64,000 nt of DNA from Sulfurospirillum halorespirans DSM 13726 (lineage in GTDB: Bacteria; Campylobacterota; Campylobacteria; Campylobacterales; Sulfurospirillaceae), in the NCBI RefSeq assembly GCF_001723605.1, contig NZ_CP017111.1:2418001-2482000 (forward strand), in the 5' to 3' direction. The notes below the pieces were generated by a model. The model worked only from the letters and a program-made list of their open reading frames with translations, ran no database searches and was not told the DNA's origin. The translations under genes and the position numbers were made by a program. Below are positions 1-9,372 of this stretch, piece by piece (position 1 is the first letter of the stretch; each line of letters opens with the position of its first letter).

Positions 1-57
1 CAGAAAGCCCACGCACCTTTGGTGCTTTTCTTCTTGCAAAATAAATTTTGCAAGAAG
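1..57 (+). repeat. 3' part of dispersed intergenic repeat, with adjoining perfect palindrome
   Basis: Bases 1-30 match the 3' half of the repeat seen at 62025-62262 and, inverted, at 45778-45862. The shared part includes the small hairpin GCACC-TTT-GGTGC at 13-25 followed by T-rich sequence. It runs into a 28-bp perfect inverted repeat (arms 30-42 and 45-57) containing TTGCAAAAT, a string also found at the matching distance in the 45.8 kb copy. The element is cut by the window edge. It may also act as a terminator for a gene to the left; that is inference. Confidence 0.7.
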
Positions 58-68
58 TCTATTATATA

Positions 69-99
69 AACGTCCAATCACGCTTTGTCTTTGGACGTT
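69..99. repeat. 9-bp inverted repeat
   Basis: AACGTCCAA at 69-77 and its exact reverse complement TTGGACGTT at 91-99, separated by 13 bases. It lies between the repeat remnant and the chemoreceptor promoter. It could be a terminator stem or an operator; nothing else in the sequence decides this. Confidence 0.4.
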
Positions 100-212
100 C
101 GTTTGACATTTTAGTAACATATCCGTAATCCCAAGAGGCTATAATCCTCCTATTTCAGCAAAAAAATGACTATTATCCTATTAAAGTCTCGTTTTCGTCA
201 CAAAAGAGACGC

Positions 213-218
213 TATAAT
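213..218 (+). promoter_or_regulatory. Likely sigma-70 -10 box of the chemoreceptor gene
   Basis: A perfect TATAAT lies 72 bases before the start codon, inside a T/A-rich stretch typical of Campylobacterota promoters, which often lack a clear -35. A second TATAAT at 140-145 is an alternative. Between them, GTCTC/GAGAC arms (186-190 and 206-210) form an imperfect inverted repeat that could be an operator. Confidence 0.45.
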
Positions 219-251
219 TAAAAATTAATATTGAAAATACACTTTAAGTAT

Positions 252-263
252 TTTACATGTAAA
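252..263. repeat. Iterated palindrome TTTACATGTAAA, intergenic copy
   Basis: Full 12-bp palindrome in the 5' untranslated region of the chemoreceptor gene, 26 bases before its start codon and downstream of the TATAAT box, so it would be transcribed. It is a member of the window-wide family described in the entry spanning 252-58041. Confidence 0.9.
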
Positions 264-289
264 CACTCTCTCACACAAAGGAGTTCTTG

Positions 290-2152
290 ATGCAATTCAA
301 AACAAAAGTAACCCTAATTATCGCTCTTCTTATCTGTATCAGTCTTAGCGCATTTGGCGTAGTAAGCTATATCGATACCAAGAAAAACAGCATTACGCAA
401 GTTGAGGCAAATCTCAAGATGGCATCAAGCTCACTTACCGATTATATTGATCTTTGGATATTAGGGCAAAAAAATATTCTGAGTAGTTCGGCTAGAATGC
501 TGAGTGATATGGAAGAGATGAGTGAAGAACAGATCAAGACAATTTTGAAAGAAACTACGAAAACAACGGGTGGAAAAGACAGCTTTTTAGGGTTTGAAAC
601 AAGTGGTGTCATGATTTATGGTACCAATACTACGCCTAAAGTTGATCCTCGAAAACGTCCATGGTATACCCTTGCTATGGCAACGCAAAAAGTGAGTGTA
701 ACCGATATTTATATAGGTTCGGCGGAACCTATCAATCTAATTGCAGTAACAGCACCGATTGTCAAAAATGGGAAAATTATTGGTGCAGTTGCGACCATGT
801 TTGACTTAAGCCGTGTTGTCAAAGCGGTGAGTGATGTTAAAATAAACGGTGGCTATGGAATGCTTTTGGATACTAAAAAGACCATTATTGCCCATCCCAA
901 AGCCGATCGCTTGGGCAAAGAATCAAATCTCAAACCTTATCTTACCGGTCAACCAGAAGGTTTGATTGAATATACACAAGATGGAGAAAATAAACTTTTT
1001 GCCTTTAAAGCTTCTGAAGAGACCAACTGGATTCCAGGCATCGCATTTGATAAAGAGACCGCGTATGCCTTTCTTAATAGCCAAATTAAAGAGCTTTTTG
1101 TCATGGGTCTGATTATGCTTGTTCTCTCTATTGCGATTATGGCATATCTAATTAAAATGCTTCTTCAACCACTTGAACGACTCAATAATGTGGTCAAAGA
1201 CCTCTCCAGTTCAGAAGGCGATCTCAGACAAAGGCTTGAAGCTAACAGCCACGATGAGTTTGGGCAAGTGTCAGGCAACATTAATCGTTTTATTGAAAAA
1301 CTACACGATATTGTGAAAAAATCCAAAGAGATTAGCAATGAAAATGCTTCCATCTCTGAAGAGCTTTCTCGTACAGCCTCTGAAGTGGTACGCAATGTGG
1401 ATGCCGAAGCAAAAATCGTCAGCAAAACCAAAGAGAGCGGCATTGCCCTTACCAACGCCATTGAAGCATCGGTTCAAAAAGCAACCACCTCACAAGAAGC
1501 ACTGCGTAAAACACAACAAGATATCAACACTGTTAAAAATCAAGCCGAGCATTTAGAGCGCACGATGCAAGAAACAGCGGTTAAAGAGCAAAGCTTGGCA
1601 GATAGGCTCAATACGGTTAGTCACAATGCCAATGAGGTCAAAGAGGTGCTCAGCATCATCCGCGATATTGCCGATCAGACCAATCTTCTTGCACTCAACG
1701 CGGCGATTGAAGCGGCACGTGCAGGTGAACATGGACGTGGTTTTGCTGTCGTTGCCGATGAAGTACGAAAACTCGCCGAACGTACCCAAAAAAGTTTGGT
1801 GGAGATTGATGCAACGATCAACGTCGTGGTGCAATCCATCATGGACGCCAACACCGACATCGCTCATAACGCAACCGAGGTCAACGCCCTTGCTGCCATC
1901 TCGATGGAGCTTCAAAATGGCATGAATACAATTGATACAACGGTTCAAAAAACAATTGAAGATGCCCATGCAACGGTGGATAATTTTGTGCATACCGCAG
2001 CGCAGATTAAAGGTATGGTGGAAGAGATTGAGAAGATCAATGTGATCTCAAAAGAGAATGTCACGAGCATCGACAATGTCTCTCAAGCCTCCGAGCATCT
2101 TCACACGATGACAGAAAATCTCAATAACGAACTCGGAAAATTTAAGTCTTAA
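290..2152 (+). CDS. Methyl-accepting chemotaxis protein with Cache sensor domain
   Basis: Inner-membrane chemoreceptor of 620 residues that would relay ligand binding to CheW/CheA. Visible in order: a transmembrane helix at about 7-27, a periplasmic double-Cache-like domain with an RPWY motif, a second membrane helix at about 268-290, HAMP, and the conserved signalling hairpin at about 456-500 ([20 protein letters not shown]). No CheR-tethering tail is seen; the protein ends [12 protein letters not shown] at 290 was chosen over an in-frame TTG at 287 because AAAGGAG ends six bases before it. It stands alone, far from the che cluster at 46-57 kb, so it may serve the main flagellar system. The ligand cannot be deduced. 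Confidence 0.93.
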   Translation: MQFKTKVTLIIALLICISLSAFGVVSYIDTKKNSITQVEANLKMASSSLTDYIDLWILGQKNILSSSARMLSDMEEMSEEQIKTILKETTKTTGGKDSFLGFETSGVMIYGTNTTPKVDPRKRPWYTLAMATQKVSVTDIYIGSAEPINLIAVTAPIVKNGKIIGAVATMFDLSRVVKAVSDVKINGGYGMLLDTKKTIIAHPKADRLGKESNLKPYLTGQPEGLIEYTQDGENKLFAFKASEETNWIPGIAFDKETAYAFLNSQIKELFVMGLIMLVLSIAIMAYLIKMLLQPLERLNNVVKDLSSSEGDLRQRLEANSHDEFGQVSGNINRFIEKLHDIVKKSKEISNENASISEELSRTASEVVRNVDAEAKIVSKTKESGIALTNAIEASVQKATTSQEALRKTQQDINTVKNQAEHLERTMQETAVKEQSLADRLNTVSHNANEVKEVLSIIRDIADQTNLLALNAAIEAARAGEHGRGFAVVADEVRKLAERTQKSLVEIDATINVVVQSIMDANTDIAHNATEVNALAAISMELQNGMNTIDTTVQKTIEDAHATVDNFVHTAAQIKGMVEEIEKINVISKENVTSIDNVSQASEHLHTMTENLNNELGKFKS

Positions 2153-2155
2153 GTA

Positions 2156-2812
2156 TTAAACCTCAGCGAGAAGTTTTATCACATCGCTGGGGTTTCTTAC
2201 AAGGTATTTTGCCCCATGCGCTCTTAATTCCGCCTCTTCTCTAAATCCCCACAAAGCACCCACAGCGATCATTCCAGCGTTATTAGCGGTTTGCATATCG
2301 ATCATTGTATCCCCCAAATAATAACACTCATTTGGCTTTACATGTAAAAGAGAAGAGATCTCTAAAGCGCCCTCGGGGTGGGGCTTTCGTGGAATGCCTT
2401 CGCGCGCACCAAAAACAACGTCAAACTTCCATTCGCGCAAATATTTCATCGCACACATTTTGGTGAAGGAGTCTGGTTTATTGGAGAGTATCGCCATCTT
2501 AAAGCCTCGTTTTTGCAAGAAGGTGAGCATTTTACTGATACCATCATAAAGCGTGGTATTTTGATTGAACTGCTTTGCATAATGGCTTTGAAACAACGAA
2601 ACGGCTTCTTGAATCCGTTCAGGCGTTTGAGGGTTGGAGGCGAAGATGTTTTCAAACAGTTTGAAAACACCCTCCCCTACGAAATAGCGGTATTTTTCAC
2701 GTTCCTGAACTTCAAATCCAAGCGAAACAAGCGCAAAATTAGCACTGATGGCAATGTCTTCTAATGTATCAAGAAGCGTGCCATCAAGGTCAAATACAAT
2801 GTTTTTTTTCAT
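2156..2812 (-). CDS. gph: HAD-family phosphatase, phosphoglycolate phosphatase type
   Basis: Cytoplasmic haloacid-dehalogenase hydrolase of 218 residues, the usual size for Gph/PGP-type enzymes that remove phosphate from 2-phosphoglycolate or similar small phosphates. The nucleophile motif DLDGT is at residues 8-12, the motif II SNKPDSF region near 107, the Lys region PRKPHP near 140, and the acidic motif GDTMIDMQTA near 171. The start overlaps the end of tkt by 23 bases, so the two are probably translationally coupled, and this is the last gene of the operon. The family fold is clear; the substrate is inferred from similarity and could be another sugar phosphate. Confidence 0.8.
   Translation of the reverse strand: MKKNIVFDLDGTLLDTLEDIAISANFALVSLGFEVQEREKYRYFVGEGVFKLFENIFASNPQTPERIQEAVSLFQSHYAKQFNQNTTLYDGISKMLTFLQKRGFKMAILSNKPDSFTKMCAMKYLREWKFDVVFGAREGIPRKPHPEGALEISSLLHVKPNECYYLGDTMIDMQTANNAGMIAVGALWGFREEAELRAHGAKYLVRNPSDVIKLLAEV
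2158..2195 (+). terminator. Likely terminator of the chemoreceptor gene, inside the 3' end of gph
   Basis: On the plus-strand RNA, 2158-2169 pairs along its whole length with 2184-2195 (one G-U pair) around a 14-base loop, followed by a short U-containing stretch. It begins six bases after the chemoreceptor stop codon. The convergent gph gene ends only three bases from that stop, so the stem is embedded in the gph C-terminal codons. Confidence 0.5.
2337..2348. repeat. Iterated palindrome TTTACATGTAAA inside gph
   Basis: Full 12-mer in the gph coding region, read on the minus strand as Leu-His-Val-Lys. This is the commonest reading frame of the family in this window. Confidence 0.9.
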
Positions 2813-4784
2813 TATCGTGTTCTAGTTCAGCTTTAAGCGCTTCATAGTCAAGCCCTAAAAATTCACACGCACTCTTTGTTGCTTTGTGCGCGGTAAAGCC
2901 AAATTTATCAAATAAAAGTTCTGCTGGACCACTCGCACCAAAACGCTCCATACAGATGACTTTATCCGCATAGCGGTACCATTCAATCCCAGCCCCCGCT
3001 TCAATCGCAATGACTTTGGTTTGTGGCTCAATGATCGTTTGAATATACGCCTCATCTTGCTCATTTAAAAGATCAAAACACGGCACACTGACCATATTGC
3101 TTGGAATGCCAAACATTGAAAGATAGCATGCCACTTCCAACGCAAGATAGACTTCACTTCCACTTGCCATCAAGGTAACTTGTGCGTTTTCACGTCGTTT
3201 TAAAAGATAACCGCCATTTTCCACATCGCCGTGCGCGCGATCGTCTTTAAGTGCTCGAAGCTTTTGGCGTGAGCAGACAAATGCCGCAGGCGCTTGCATA
3301 CTGAGAGCCTTTTTCCATGCTTTCACATTTTCTCTACCATCGCATGGACGGTAAACGTAGAAGTTTGGAAGCGCTCTAAATTGACTCAGTTGTTCAATCG
3401 GCTGGTGCGTTGGGCCATCTTCGCCTACACCGATGCTGTCGTGCGTCCAGATGTAAAAATTTTTCAGTTTCATGAGTGCTGCTAAACGCACTGAGGGTTT
3501 CATATAATCGCTAAAGATAAAAAAGGTCGCTCCAAAAGGGATAAACAAGCCGTACAACGCAAACGCGTTGATGATCGCTCCCATCGCATGTTCACGAATA
3601 CCAAAGTGAATGTTACGACCAAGTGGATAATCGCCAAGTCCTGTCAGCTCACTTTTATTGGAAGGGCCAAGATCGGCACTGCCGCCTAAAAAGCCTGGAA
3701 TCGCTTGTGCAATCGCGTTGAGAATTTTTCCATTGCTATCGCGTGTTGCGACATCACTCTCAAAATTTGGCCACTCAATTTTTGAAAAATCAGGATTTAA
3801 CAGTGCTTCTAAAAGAGCTTTTTGATCACTGCTCAGGTCATTTTTCACGCGTGCATTCCAATTTGCCTCTGCCAAATCACCTTTCTCAAGGGCGCAACTA
3901 AAGCGCGCATAGACATCTTCATCGACACTAAAACTTTTTTCAGGATCAAACCCTGCTTTGATTTTAGAGTTTTTAATCTCTTCGCATCCTAAGGGGGCAC
4001 CATGGGCGTGGTGACTTCCTTCCATCTGGCATGCACCTTTTGCAATGGTTGTATCCGCGATAATCAAATAAGGCTTTGTTTGCTCTTTCGATTGCTCTAG
4101 GACCGCATTAATCTCATCAAAATCATGCCCATCAATGCGCGAAACTTCCCACCCTTGCGCTTCAAAGCGGTGCTTCACATCTTCGCTCCATGCAATGGAG
4201 GTATCGCCCTCAATCGTAATCGCATTGCTATCGTAAATCACGACTAAATTATCTAAAGAAAGATGCCCCGCAAGTGAACACGCTTCATAGCTAATGCCCT
4301 CTTGTAAATCGCCATCGCCACACAAGCAGTAGACTTTATGGGTAATCACTTCTGCTTTGGGTTGGTTGAGGACGGTTGCAGCATATTTAGCAGCCATGGC
4401 AAACCCCACGGCATTGGTAATACCTTGTCCAAGAGGGCCTGTGGTGACTTCAACACCAGGAACATCGCCGTACTCTGGGTGACCAGGTGTTTTACTTCCA
4501 AGTTGTCTAAAGTTTTGTAAATCTTCTAAGCTAATATCATAACCGCTTAAATGTAAAAAAGAGTAGACGAGTGCGGAAGCATGACCTCCACTGAAAACCA
4601 AACGGTCACGGTTCAACCACTTTGGATTTTTAGGATTGTGCGTGATATGGCGTGCTAAAATAGTGACGATGTCTGCCAAACCCATAGGAGCGCCTGGATG
4701 TCCACTGTTCGCACGTTGCACCATATCGGCTGCCAAAAAACGGATCGTATCGGCTTGTTTTTTCAATATTTTTTTATTTTCCAT
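2790..4784 (-). CDS. tkt: Transketolase
   Basis: Thiamine-diphosphate enzyme of 664 residues that moves two-carbon units between sugar phosphates in the non-oxidative pentose phosphate pathway. Seen: the N-terminal GHPGAPMG around 28-35, the thiamine-diphosphate/Mg motif GDGDLQEG near residue 156, and the GVGEDGPTHQPIEQL segment near 450, followed by the C-terminal transketolase domain. Length is standard. It starts with ATG eight bases from the end of ispA and overlaps gph downstream. The ispA-tkt pair is also adjacent in Campylobacter jejuni (from memory). Confidence 0.97.
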   Translation of the reverse strand: MENKKILKKQADTIRFLAADMVQRANSGHPGAPMGLADIVTILARHITHNPKNPKWLNRDRLVFSGGHASALVYSFLHLSGYDISLEDLQNFRQLGSKTPGHPEYGDVPGVEVTTGPLGQGITNAVGFAMAAKYAATVLNQPKAEVITHKVYCLCGDGDLQEGISYEACSLAGHLSLDNLVVIYDSNAITIEGDTSIAWSEDVKHRFEAQGWEVSRIDGHDFDEINAVLEQSKEQTKPYLIIADTTIAKGACQMEGSHHAHGAPLGCEEIKNSKIKAGFDPEKSFSVDEDVYARFSCALEKGDLAEANWNARVKNDLSSDQKALLEALLNPDFSKIEWPNFESDVATRDSNGKILNAIAQAIPGFLGGSADLGPSNKSELTGLGDYPLGRNIHFGIREHAMGAIINAFALYGLFIPFGATFFIFSDYMKPSVRLAALMKLKNFYIWTHDSIGVGEDGPTHQPIEQLSQFRALPNFYVYRPCDGRENVKAWKKALSMQAPAAFVCSRQKLRALKDDRAHGDVENGGYLLKRRENAQVTLMASGSEVYLALEVACYLSMFGIPSNMVSVPCFDLLNEQDEAYIQTIIEPQTKVIAIEAGAGIEWYRYADKVICMERFGASGPAELLFDKFGFTAHKATKSACEFLGLDYEALKAELEHDNEKKHCI

Positions 4785-4791
4785 CGTATAT

Positions 4792-5652
4792 CTATCCTTT
4801 AAAATATGCTTCTACAATGCTTTTAAGTCTGTGTGACAAAGCTGCATCAAGCTTTTCTAATTCACCATCCAATTCCAAAAGAAGTTTTTGCTTCACCTCT
4901 TGAGCCGATTCCAATCCTAGCAAATTGACAAATGAGTTTTTATGCCCGTCATTGTGCGTAGGTTTGCCAGCCTCTTCACTTGAGAGCGTTGCATCGATGA
5001 TGTCATCTTGTACTTGGAACAAAAGCCCAAGTTTTAGACCAAACTGATAGAGTGCTTCTTGAATCGTTTTATCCAATTCACAGATCACAGCCCCCATCAC
5101 CAGCGACGCTGCAATAAGTTTGGCTGTTTTATGAAGGTGTAAAAATGTCAACTCTTCGACATTCAAACGTTTATCTTCAAAAAAACAGTCAATGGCTTGA
5201 CCCAAAACCATACCATGAATTCCCGAATTGCTCGACAAAATGGAGACCAGTTTTATCTTGATCTCAGCACTGAGAGGAGCATTGGCTAAAAGATAAAACG
5301 CGTGGGTGTTGAGGGCATCTCCGATGAGCACCGCAGTGGTTTCATCATAGCTTACATGTAAGGTTGGGTGCCCTCGTCTAAGGGCTGCATCGTCCATGCA
5401 CGGTAGATCATCGTGAATCAGCGAATAGGTATGCATCATCTCCAAACCAAGGGCTACATGTAAAGCATTTTCAACCAAAAGAGGCTGAGAGCTTTCAACC
5501 ACACTGAGCAGTAATAAGGGGCGAAATCGCTTTCCCCCAACATCAAGCATTTCACCCAATGCTTGGTTAAAATGGGGGTGAAAACTCTCCACAACGGGGA
5601 GTTTTGCTTTTAAAAACAGTTCAAACTTTGCAATTAACTCTTTAGAACTCAA
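4792..5652 (-). CDS. ispA: Polyprenyl diphosphate synthase (farnesyl/geranylgeranyl type)
   Basis: Trans-prenyltransferase of 286 residues that condenses isopentenyl diphosphate with allylic diphosphates to supply quinone and cell-wall lipid precursors. Both aspartate-rich motifs are visible: DDLPCMD near residues 79-85 and DDIID near 216-220, with the flanking LRRGHPT. The start is TTG at 5652, five bases after GGG of a ribosome site that overlaps the stop of the PDZ gene; no ATG gives a comparable protein. It carries two palindrome-family sites, at 5352 and 5455. Product chain length cannot be read from sequence alone. Confidence 0.93.
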   Translation of the reverse strand: MSSKELIAKFELFLKAKLPVVESFHPHFNQALGEMLDVGGKRFRPLLLLSVVESSQPLLVENALHVALGLEMMHTYSLIHDDLPCMDDAALRRGHPTLHVSYDETTAVLIGDALNTHAFYLLANAPLSAEIKIKLVSILSSNSGIHGMVLGQAIDCFFEDKRLNVEELTFLHLHKTAKLIAASLVMGAVICELDKTIQEALYQFGLKLGLLFQVQDDIIDATLSSEEAGKPTHNDGHKNSFVNLLGLESAQEVKQKLLLELDGELEKLDAALSHRLKSIVEAYFKG

Positions 5653-5662
5653 AAGATCCCTT

Positions 5663-6748
5663 TCAACGCGTCAATGTTACAAAAAATTGGAAATCATCAC
5701 GATCAAATAAAAGACTCACTTCGCGGTTACGATTTTTTGCCAAATAAGCATCTGCCTCAGTAACACGCTCTATGGGAAGTTGCTCCACTTGCATTAAACG
5801 ATCTCCCACTTTAAGACCACTTTGTTCAGCAAAAGAGCCACGCGCAATCTCTTTAATACGAAGATTTGTGTCAAACTTAAATCCCTTGCTCTGCAGATAA
5901 CTCTCTTTTTTAACCTCAGGAATCGGCACTTTTTTCTTTACTTCCTCTTTTTTAGGAAGCGGTTTAGGCGCTAGTAAATTTTCTTCCATCCAAGCATTAT
6001 TGCGCTGAAGTTGTGCACTTACTTTGCTCAAATCTTTAAGACCTCTGAGGGCATCTGCAAACTCGGCAACGTTTTTCACAGATTTTCCATTCAAGCGTGT
6101 AATCACATCGCCCATTTTGAGCTTCGCCTCTTTCACATTGGAATCCACAAAATCAACAATGACGCTCTCATTCCCATCCACAACACGTACACCTAACTCT
6201 TGAAATGAAGCGGTTTTACCTTCGATGAAAAGCTTCAATGCTTCTGAGCCAATAAAAAATTTATCACCAATACCAAGGCCATACATTTCACAGCAAAGAC
6301 CACCCACGAGGGTACTCACTTCGCCCACGCCACCAAATTCAAAGAGCTCATTGACACTGTTTCCGATTTTAGACGCATTAACAGCGATGAGGGAGTTATC
6401 GGTCATACTGACAAGCCATTCACCCAGCTTTAATTCACTGGTTGGCTTTAGTTTTACAGGCACCAAAGGTTTTGGAGAATCGAACAGATAGAGATTGGAG
6501 TAGTAATCAAACCGAACATACGGAACACTCGGTTTCTCTTTGGAATACGCAACAGCTTGTTTTTCACTAATAGCAATAGCACGCGTTGAGCCAAAAGAGA
6601 CAATGGAGTGTCTGTTTTTTTCATAACATTGTGAAAAATCGGGATAAACAAACTCTGCTTTGGAAGCAGGAGCTGGCGTAGATGCTGGCACATCGGCTGC
6701 ACAAAGAGCCCCGGTTATTAAGAGAAGAAAGAGTCCTAGACGTTTCAC
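5663..6748 (-). CDS. Periplasmic PDZ-domain protein
   Basis: Exported protein of 361 residues. It has a signal peptide at about 1-17, a middle region of unclear fold, a PDZ-like segment near 200-240 (KMGDVITRLNGKSV), a basic/proline linker, and a C-terminal PDZ domain at about 285-361 (SGLKVGDRLMQVEQLPIERV). No protease catalytic triad is visible, so it is a scaffold or adaptor rather than a DegP-type protease. The start is GTG with AAGGAG six bases upstream; the nearby ATG is out of frame. The equivalent position in C. jejuni also holds a periplasmic protein (Cj1643, from memory). Its partner is unknown. Confidence 0.75.
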   Translation of the reverse strand: MKRLGLFLLLITGALCAADVPASTPAPASKAEFVYPDFSQCYEKNRHSIVSFGSTRAIAISEKQAVAYSKEKPSVPYVRFDYYSNLYLFDSPKPLVPVKLKPTSELKLGEWLVSMTDNSLIAVNASKIGNSVNELFEFGGVGEVSTLVGGLCCEMYGLGIGDKFFIGSEALKLFIEGKTASFQELGVRVVDGNESVIVDFVDSNVKEAKLKMGDVITRLNGKSVKNVAEFADALRGLKDLSKVSAQLQRNNAWMEENLLAPKPLPKKEEVKKKVPIPEVKKESYLQSKGFKFDTNLRIKEIARGSFAEQSGLKVGDRLMQVEQLPIERVTEADAYLAKNRNREVSLLFDRDDFQFFVTLTR

Positions 6749-6758
6749 ATACTACTCC

Positions 6759-7076
6759 TTAATTTTTCGCGCCAAATCCCCCAATGCCGGAGAGCATCTG
6801 AGTCGTCGCTAGTTTTTTATTCTCTTCTACCATTTTGGAGACATCGTTCATCGCACTGATCAGTAAAATCTGCAACGACTCTTTGTCCCCAAGCAGTGAA
6901 TCATCAAGCGTTATATCAATAACTTCACCGTTACCATTCATGCTCACACTCACCATTCCACCGCCGCTTTTAGCGGTAAATTGCTTACTGCTTGCATCTT
7001 CGTGCATTTTTTGAGCTTGCTTTTGCGCCTCTTCAAGCATCGCACCCACTTTTGAAAGATCAAAATTTTCAAACAT
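6759..7076 (-). CDS. ebfC: YbaB/EbfC nucleoid-associated protein
   Basis: Small protein of 105 residues of the YbaB/EbfC family, which binds DNA as a tweezer-like dimer. The helical N-terminus (LSKVGAMLEEAQKQAQKM), the SGGGMVSVSMNGNGEVIDI strand region and the C-terminal helix are typical. Its ATG shares one base with the panD stop (TGATG), indicating translational coupling. Unlike most bacteria, where ybaB sits with dnaX and recR, here it is with panD and murE, as in Campylobacter. Family members in other bacteria bind palindromic or broken-palindrome DNA, so it is one conceivable reader of the iterated palindrome; that is speculation. Confidence 0.9.
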   Translation of the reverse strand: MFENFDLSKVGAMLEEAQKQAQKMHEDASSKQFTAKSGGGMVSVSMNGNGEVIDITLDDSLLGDKESLQILLISAMNDVSKMVEENKKLATTQMLSGIGGFGAKN

Positions 7077-7441
7077 CAGATGTAATCTCTCACTTCGACC
7101 AATGTATTATTTTCATCCACCAAAGCAACCGTTGGCTTAAAGGTTTTGAGCTCTTCTTCACTCATATGCGCGTAGGCTATGATGATGATCTTATCGCCAA
7201 TATGGGCTTTGCGAGCCGCCGCACCGTTTAGGCAAATATCTTTTCCGCCCGCTTTTCCCTCAATCACATAGGTGGTAAAGCGCTCACCATTGTTAATGTT
7301 CACGACTTCGACTTTTTGCCCTACATGAAGGTTAGAAGCCTCTATTAACTCTTTATCAATTGTAATCGAACCAACATAGTTCAAATTTGCATCTGTAACC
7401 GTGGCTCTGTGAATTTTGCTGTATAGCATCTCAAGCGTCAT
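7076..7441 (-). CDS. panD: Aspartate 1-decarboxylase
   Basis: Pyruvoyl enzyme of 121 residues that converts L-aspartate to beta-alanine for pantothenate and coenzyme A synthesis. It is made as a proenzyme that self-cleaves between Gly24 and Ser25, seen here as YVGSIT at residues 22-27. The start at 7441 puts this site at the conventional position; the internal Met5 would shorten it. Other family features are visible: KIHRATVT near the N-terminus, [13 protein letters not shown], and [13 protein letters not shown] in the C-terminal half. It lies in an operon between murE and ebfC. Confidence 0.96.
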   Translation of the reverse strand: MTLEMLYSKIHRATVTDANLNYVGSITIDKELIEASNLHVGQKVEVVNINNGERFTTYVIEGKAGGKDICLNGAAARKAHIGDKIIIIAYAHMSEEELKTFKPTVALVDENNTLVEVRDYI

Positions 7442-7485
7442 CGCTTTTATACCTCTTCTGGATTAAGAAATTTGTTTATTTTACC

Positions 7486-8799
7486 CTATTTTTGCTTAGC
7501 CCATTGAGCGATAAGCTCTCTTACGACGCTACGATCATCAAAAGGATATTTTTTACCCTTGATCTCTTGATACGTTTCATCCCCTTTTCCAAGGATCAGA
7601 AGCACTTCATTGGGAGCTTGCATCCTCAATGCTTTTTCAATCGCTTCGTGGCGATCTACTTCTACATGTAAAGATTCATGATGATTCATTCCTGCCAAAA
7701 TTTCAGTGATAATACTTTGGGGATCTTCAGAGCGTGGATTATCGCTGGTTACGACAATTTTTTTAGCATAACGCTGAGCCATCGCTCCCATTTTTGGGCG
7801 TTTCGTGCGATCTCTATCACCTCCTGCTCCAAAAACCACGACAAGGTCGCGCTCTTTCATACTATCAAGCACCTTCTCCATGCCATCGGGTGTATGGGCA
7901 AAATCAACGATCACCAAAGGATCCTGACTGACGACCTCCATACGACCTTCCACGCCACCAAAGTGCTCTAACGCTTCGCAGATAGACTCCATGGGAGCAA
8001 CCCCTAACATATCGACGGCACTGATCGCGGCAAGAAGGTTGTAGAGGTTAAAAAAGCCATGTAAGGGGGATTCAAACTCATACACTTTTTCAATCTTCGC
8101 AACCGCCGCACTGATGCCCTCTTTGAGCGAATACGCCAAAATTTTATAGGTTGCAGGATGTTCGATCCCATAACTCATCGCGTTCGTGCGGTTAAAACGA
8201 ATTTTGCTCTCATCTTTGTTGATGAGTTTCAAACTCTCATCGTCAAAAAAGCGACTCTTTACGGCAATATATTCATCAATCGTTTTGTGAAAATCGAGAT
8301 GATCTTGCGTGACATTGGTCAAAATCTTCAAAGCAAAAGCAATCCCATCGATGCGGTTTTGCACAATGGCATGCGAGCTTACTTCCATCACAAAATACTC
8401 ACAGCCTGCTTCTACGGCGAGTTTGAGGTTGTGAATCGTCTGTAAAATGGGCGGTGTTGTAAGGCTTTTCTCTTCGATGCGATGATCGTTGATAAAACAC
8501 CCTCGCGTTCCTTGCAAACCCACTTTTTTGCCAAGATCAAGCAGTATGGAGTAAATAGCAGCCGCTGTGGTTGTTTTACCATTCGTACCCGTAATGCCAA
8601 TGATTTTAATCGCATCACGGATACCAAGCAGATCCAAGCACGCTTTAGGTGAGATGATGTGAGTGCAGCCATGATCACGCGCACTTTGCTCATACATCGC
8701 GTTCAGTTTGGTTAAAACAAAGATGCTTGAGGCATCACATTCGTTTGAATTGTCGGTTACATGTAAAAATGTATTATGATTTGGAAGTTCTATTTTCAA
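7486..8799 (-). CDS. murE: UDP-N-acetylmuramoyl-tripeptide synthetase
   Basis: Cytoplasmic ATP-dependent Mur ligase of 437 residues that adds the third amino acid to the peptidoglycan stem peptide. The P-loop GITGTNGKTT is near residues 64-73, the ligase centre LTNVTQDHLDFH lies further on, and the DNPRSEDP motif near 352-359 is the form associated with meso-diaminopimelate as substrate. It is shorter than the roughly 495 residues of E. coli MurE, mainly at the N-terminus, as in Campylobacter. The start is TTG (8799), nine bases after the upstream stop. Palindrome-family sites at 7663 and 8757 both encode Leu-His-Val. Confidence 0.95.
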   Translation of the reverse strand: MKIELPNHNTFLHVTDNSNECDASSIFVLTKLNAMYEQSARDHGCTHIISPKACLDLLGIRDAIKIIGITGTNGKTTTAAAIYSILLDLGKKVGLQGTRGCFINDHRIEEKSLTTPPILQTIHNLKLAVEAGCEYFVMEVSSHAIVQNRIDGIAFALKILTNVTQDHLDFHKTIDEYIAVKSRFFDDESLKLINKDESKIRFNRTNAMSYGIEHPATYKILAYSLKEGISAAVAKIEKVYEFESPLHGFFNLYNLLAAISAVDMLGVAPMESICEALEHFGGVEGRMEVVSQDPLVIVDFAHTPDGMEKVLDSMKERDLVVVFGAGGDRDRTKRPKMGAMAQRYAKKIVVTSDNPRSEDPQSIITEILAGMNHHESLHVEVDRHEAIEKALRMQAPNEVLLILGKGDETYQEIKGKKYPFDDRSVVRELIAQWAKQK

Positions 8800-8808
8800 G
8801 ATGATTCT

Positions 8809-9372
8809 CTATTTTTGTGCTTTTTTAATCAGCGATAAAAGCTGCTCATCGTTCGGGAAAAGCGTGACGGCACTCTCAAGATAATTCAGGGACATTTCGA
8901 TAAAACCATTCTCAATCAGTCTGGCTAAAAAGTCAACAAAATCCTCTTTTTTCGAGATGATGACTTTGGTGGAGAACATAATGTCTTCAAATGCCTCTTT
9001 AAAGCTACCACGCGCTTCAATCAGTGTCATAAAATCTTCATATTTAATGCCGTTTTCTGCATTAATACGTGCTTCAAAATCACTCTCTTTAAACAAATGC
9101 GCTATTTTTTCACTGTGTTCTTCCACGGAGTTAATGATCTCTTCCATCACCTCTTCACAATCTTCAGCACCATTCTCTTTGGTTAAAATATAATACTCAA
9201 AAAGCGCCATGGCTTGTTCTTCATTCTGTGTTGCCATATCGCATAAAATAGCTCCAATGCGAGCTTCTTTTGATTGAGGATCAACACTCAGTGCTAATGC
9301 AAACTGAAGCATTGCCTCTTGGAAATTTTTTGTGTAAAATTTTTCAATCCCTTTGGTAATATAAGCGTTCAT
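8809..9372 (-). CDS. Hypothetical TPR-like helical protein
   Basis: Soluble, acidic, helical protein of 187 residues with no signal peptide. The N-terminal 40 residues (FQEAMLQFALALSVDPQSKEARIGAILCDMA) look like one tetratricopeptide repeat, and the C-terminus (MSLNYLESAVTLFPNDEQLLSLIKKA) like another. The middle is rich in Glu and Lys and not recognised. The ATG shares one base with the stop of the nifU-like gene (TAATG), so it is coupled to it, and it precedes murE by nine bases. The matching C. jejuni locus also has an uncharacterised gene here (from memory). Function unknown. Confidence 0.8.
   Translation of the reverse strand: MNAYITKGIEKFYTKNFQEAMLQFALALSVDPQSKEARIGAILCDMATQNEEQAMALFEYYILTKENGAEDCEEVMEEIINSVEEHSEKIAHLFKESDFEARINAENGIKYEDFMTLIEARGSFKEAFEDIMFSTKVIISKKEDFVDFLARLIENGFIEMSLNYLESAVTLFPNDEQLLSLIKKAQK

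Noticed and set aside
182-218. FliA (sigma-28) promoter for the first chemoreceptor, TAAAG then GCTATAA
   Set aside because: Spacing of about 24 bases is far from the roughly 15 expected, and the -10 lacks GCCGATAA.
1553-1993. Antisense open frame of 146 codons opposite the first chemoreceptor
   Set aside because: Low-complexity shadow of the coiled signalling domain; Cys/His-rich without motif.
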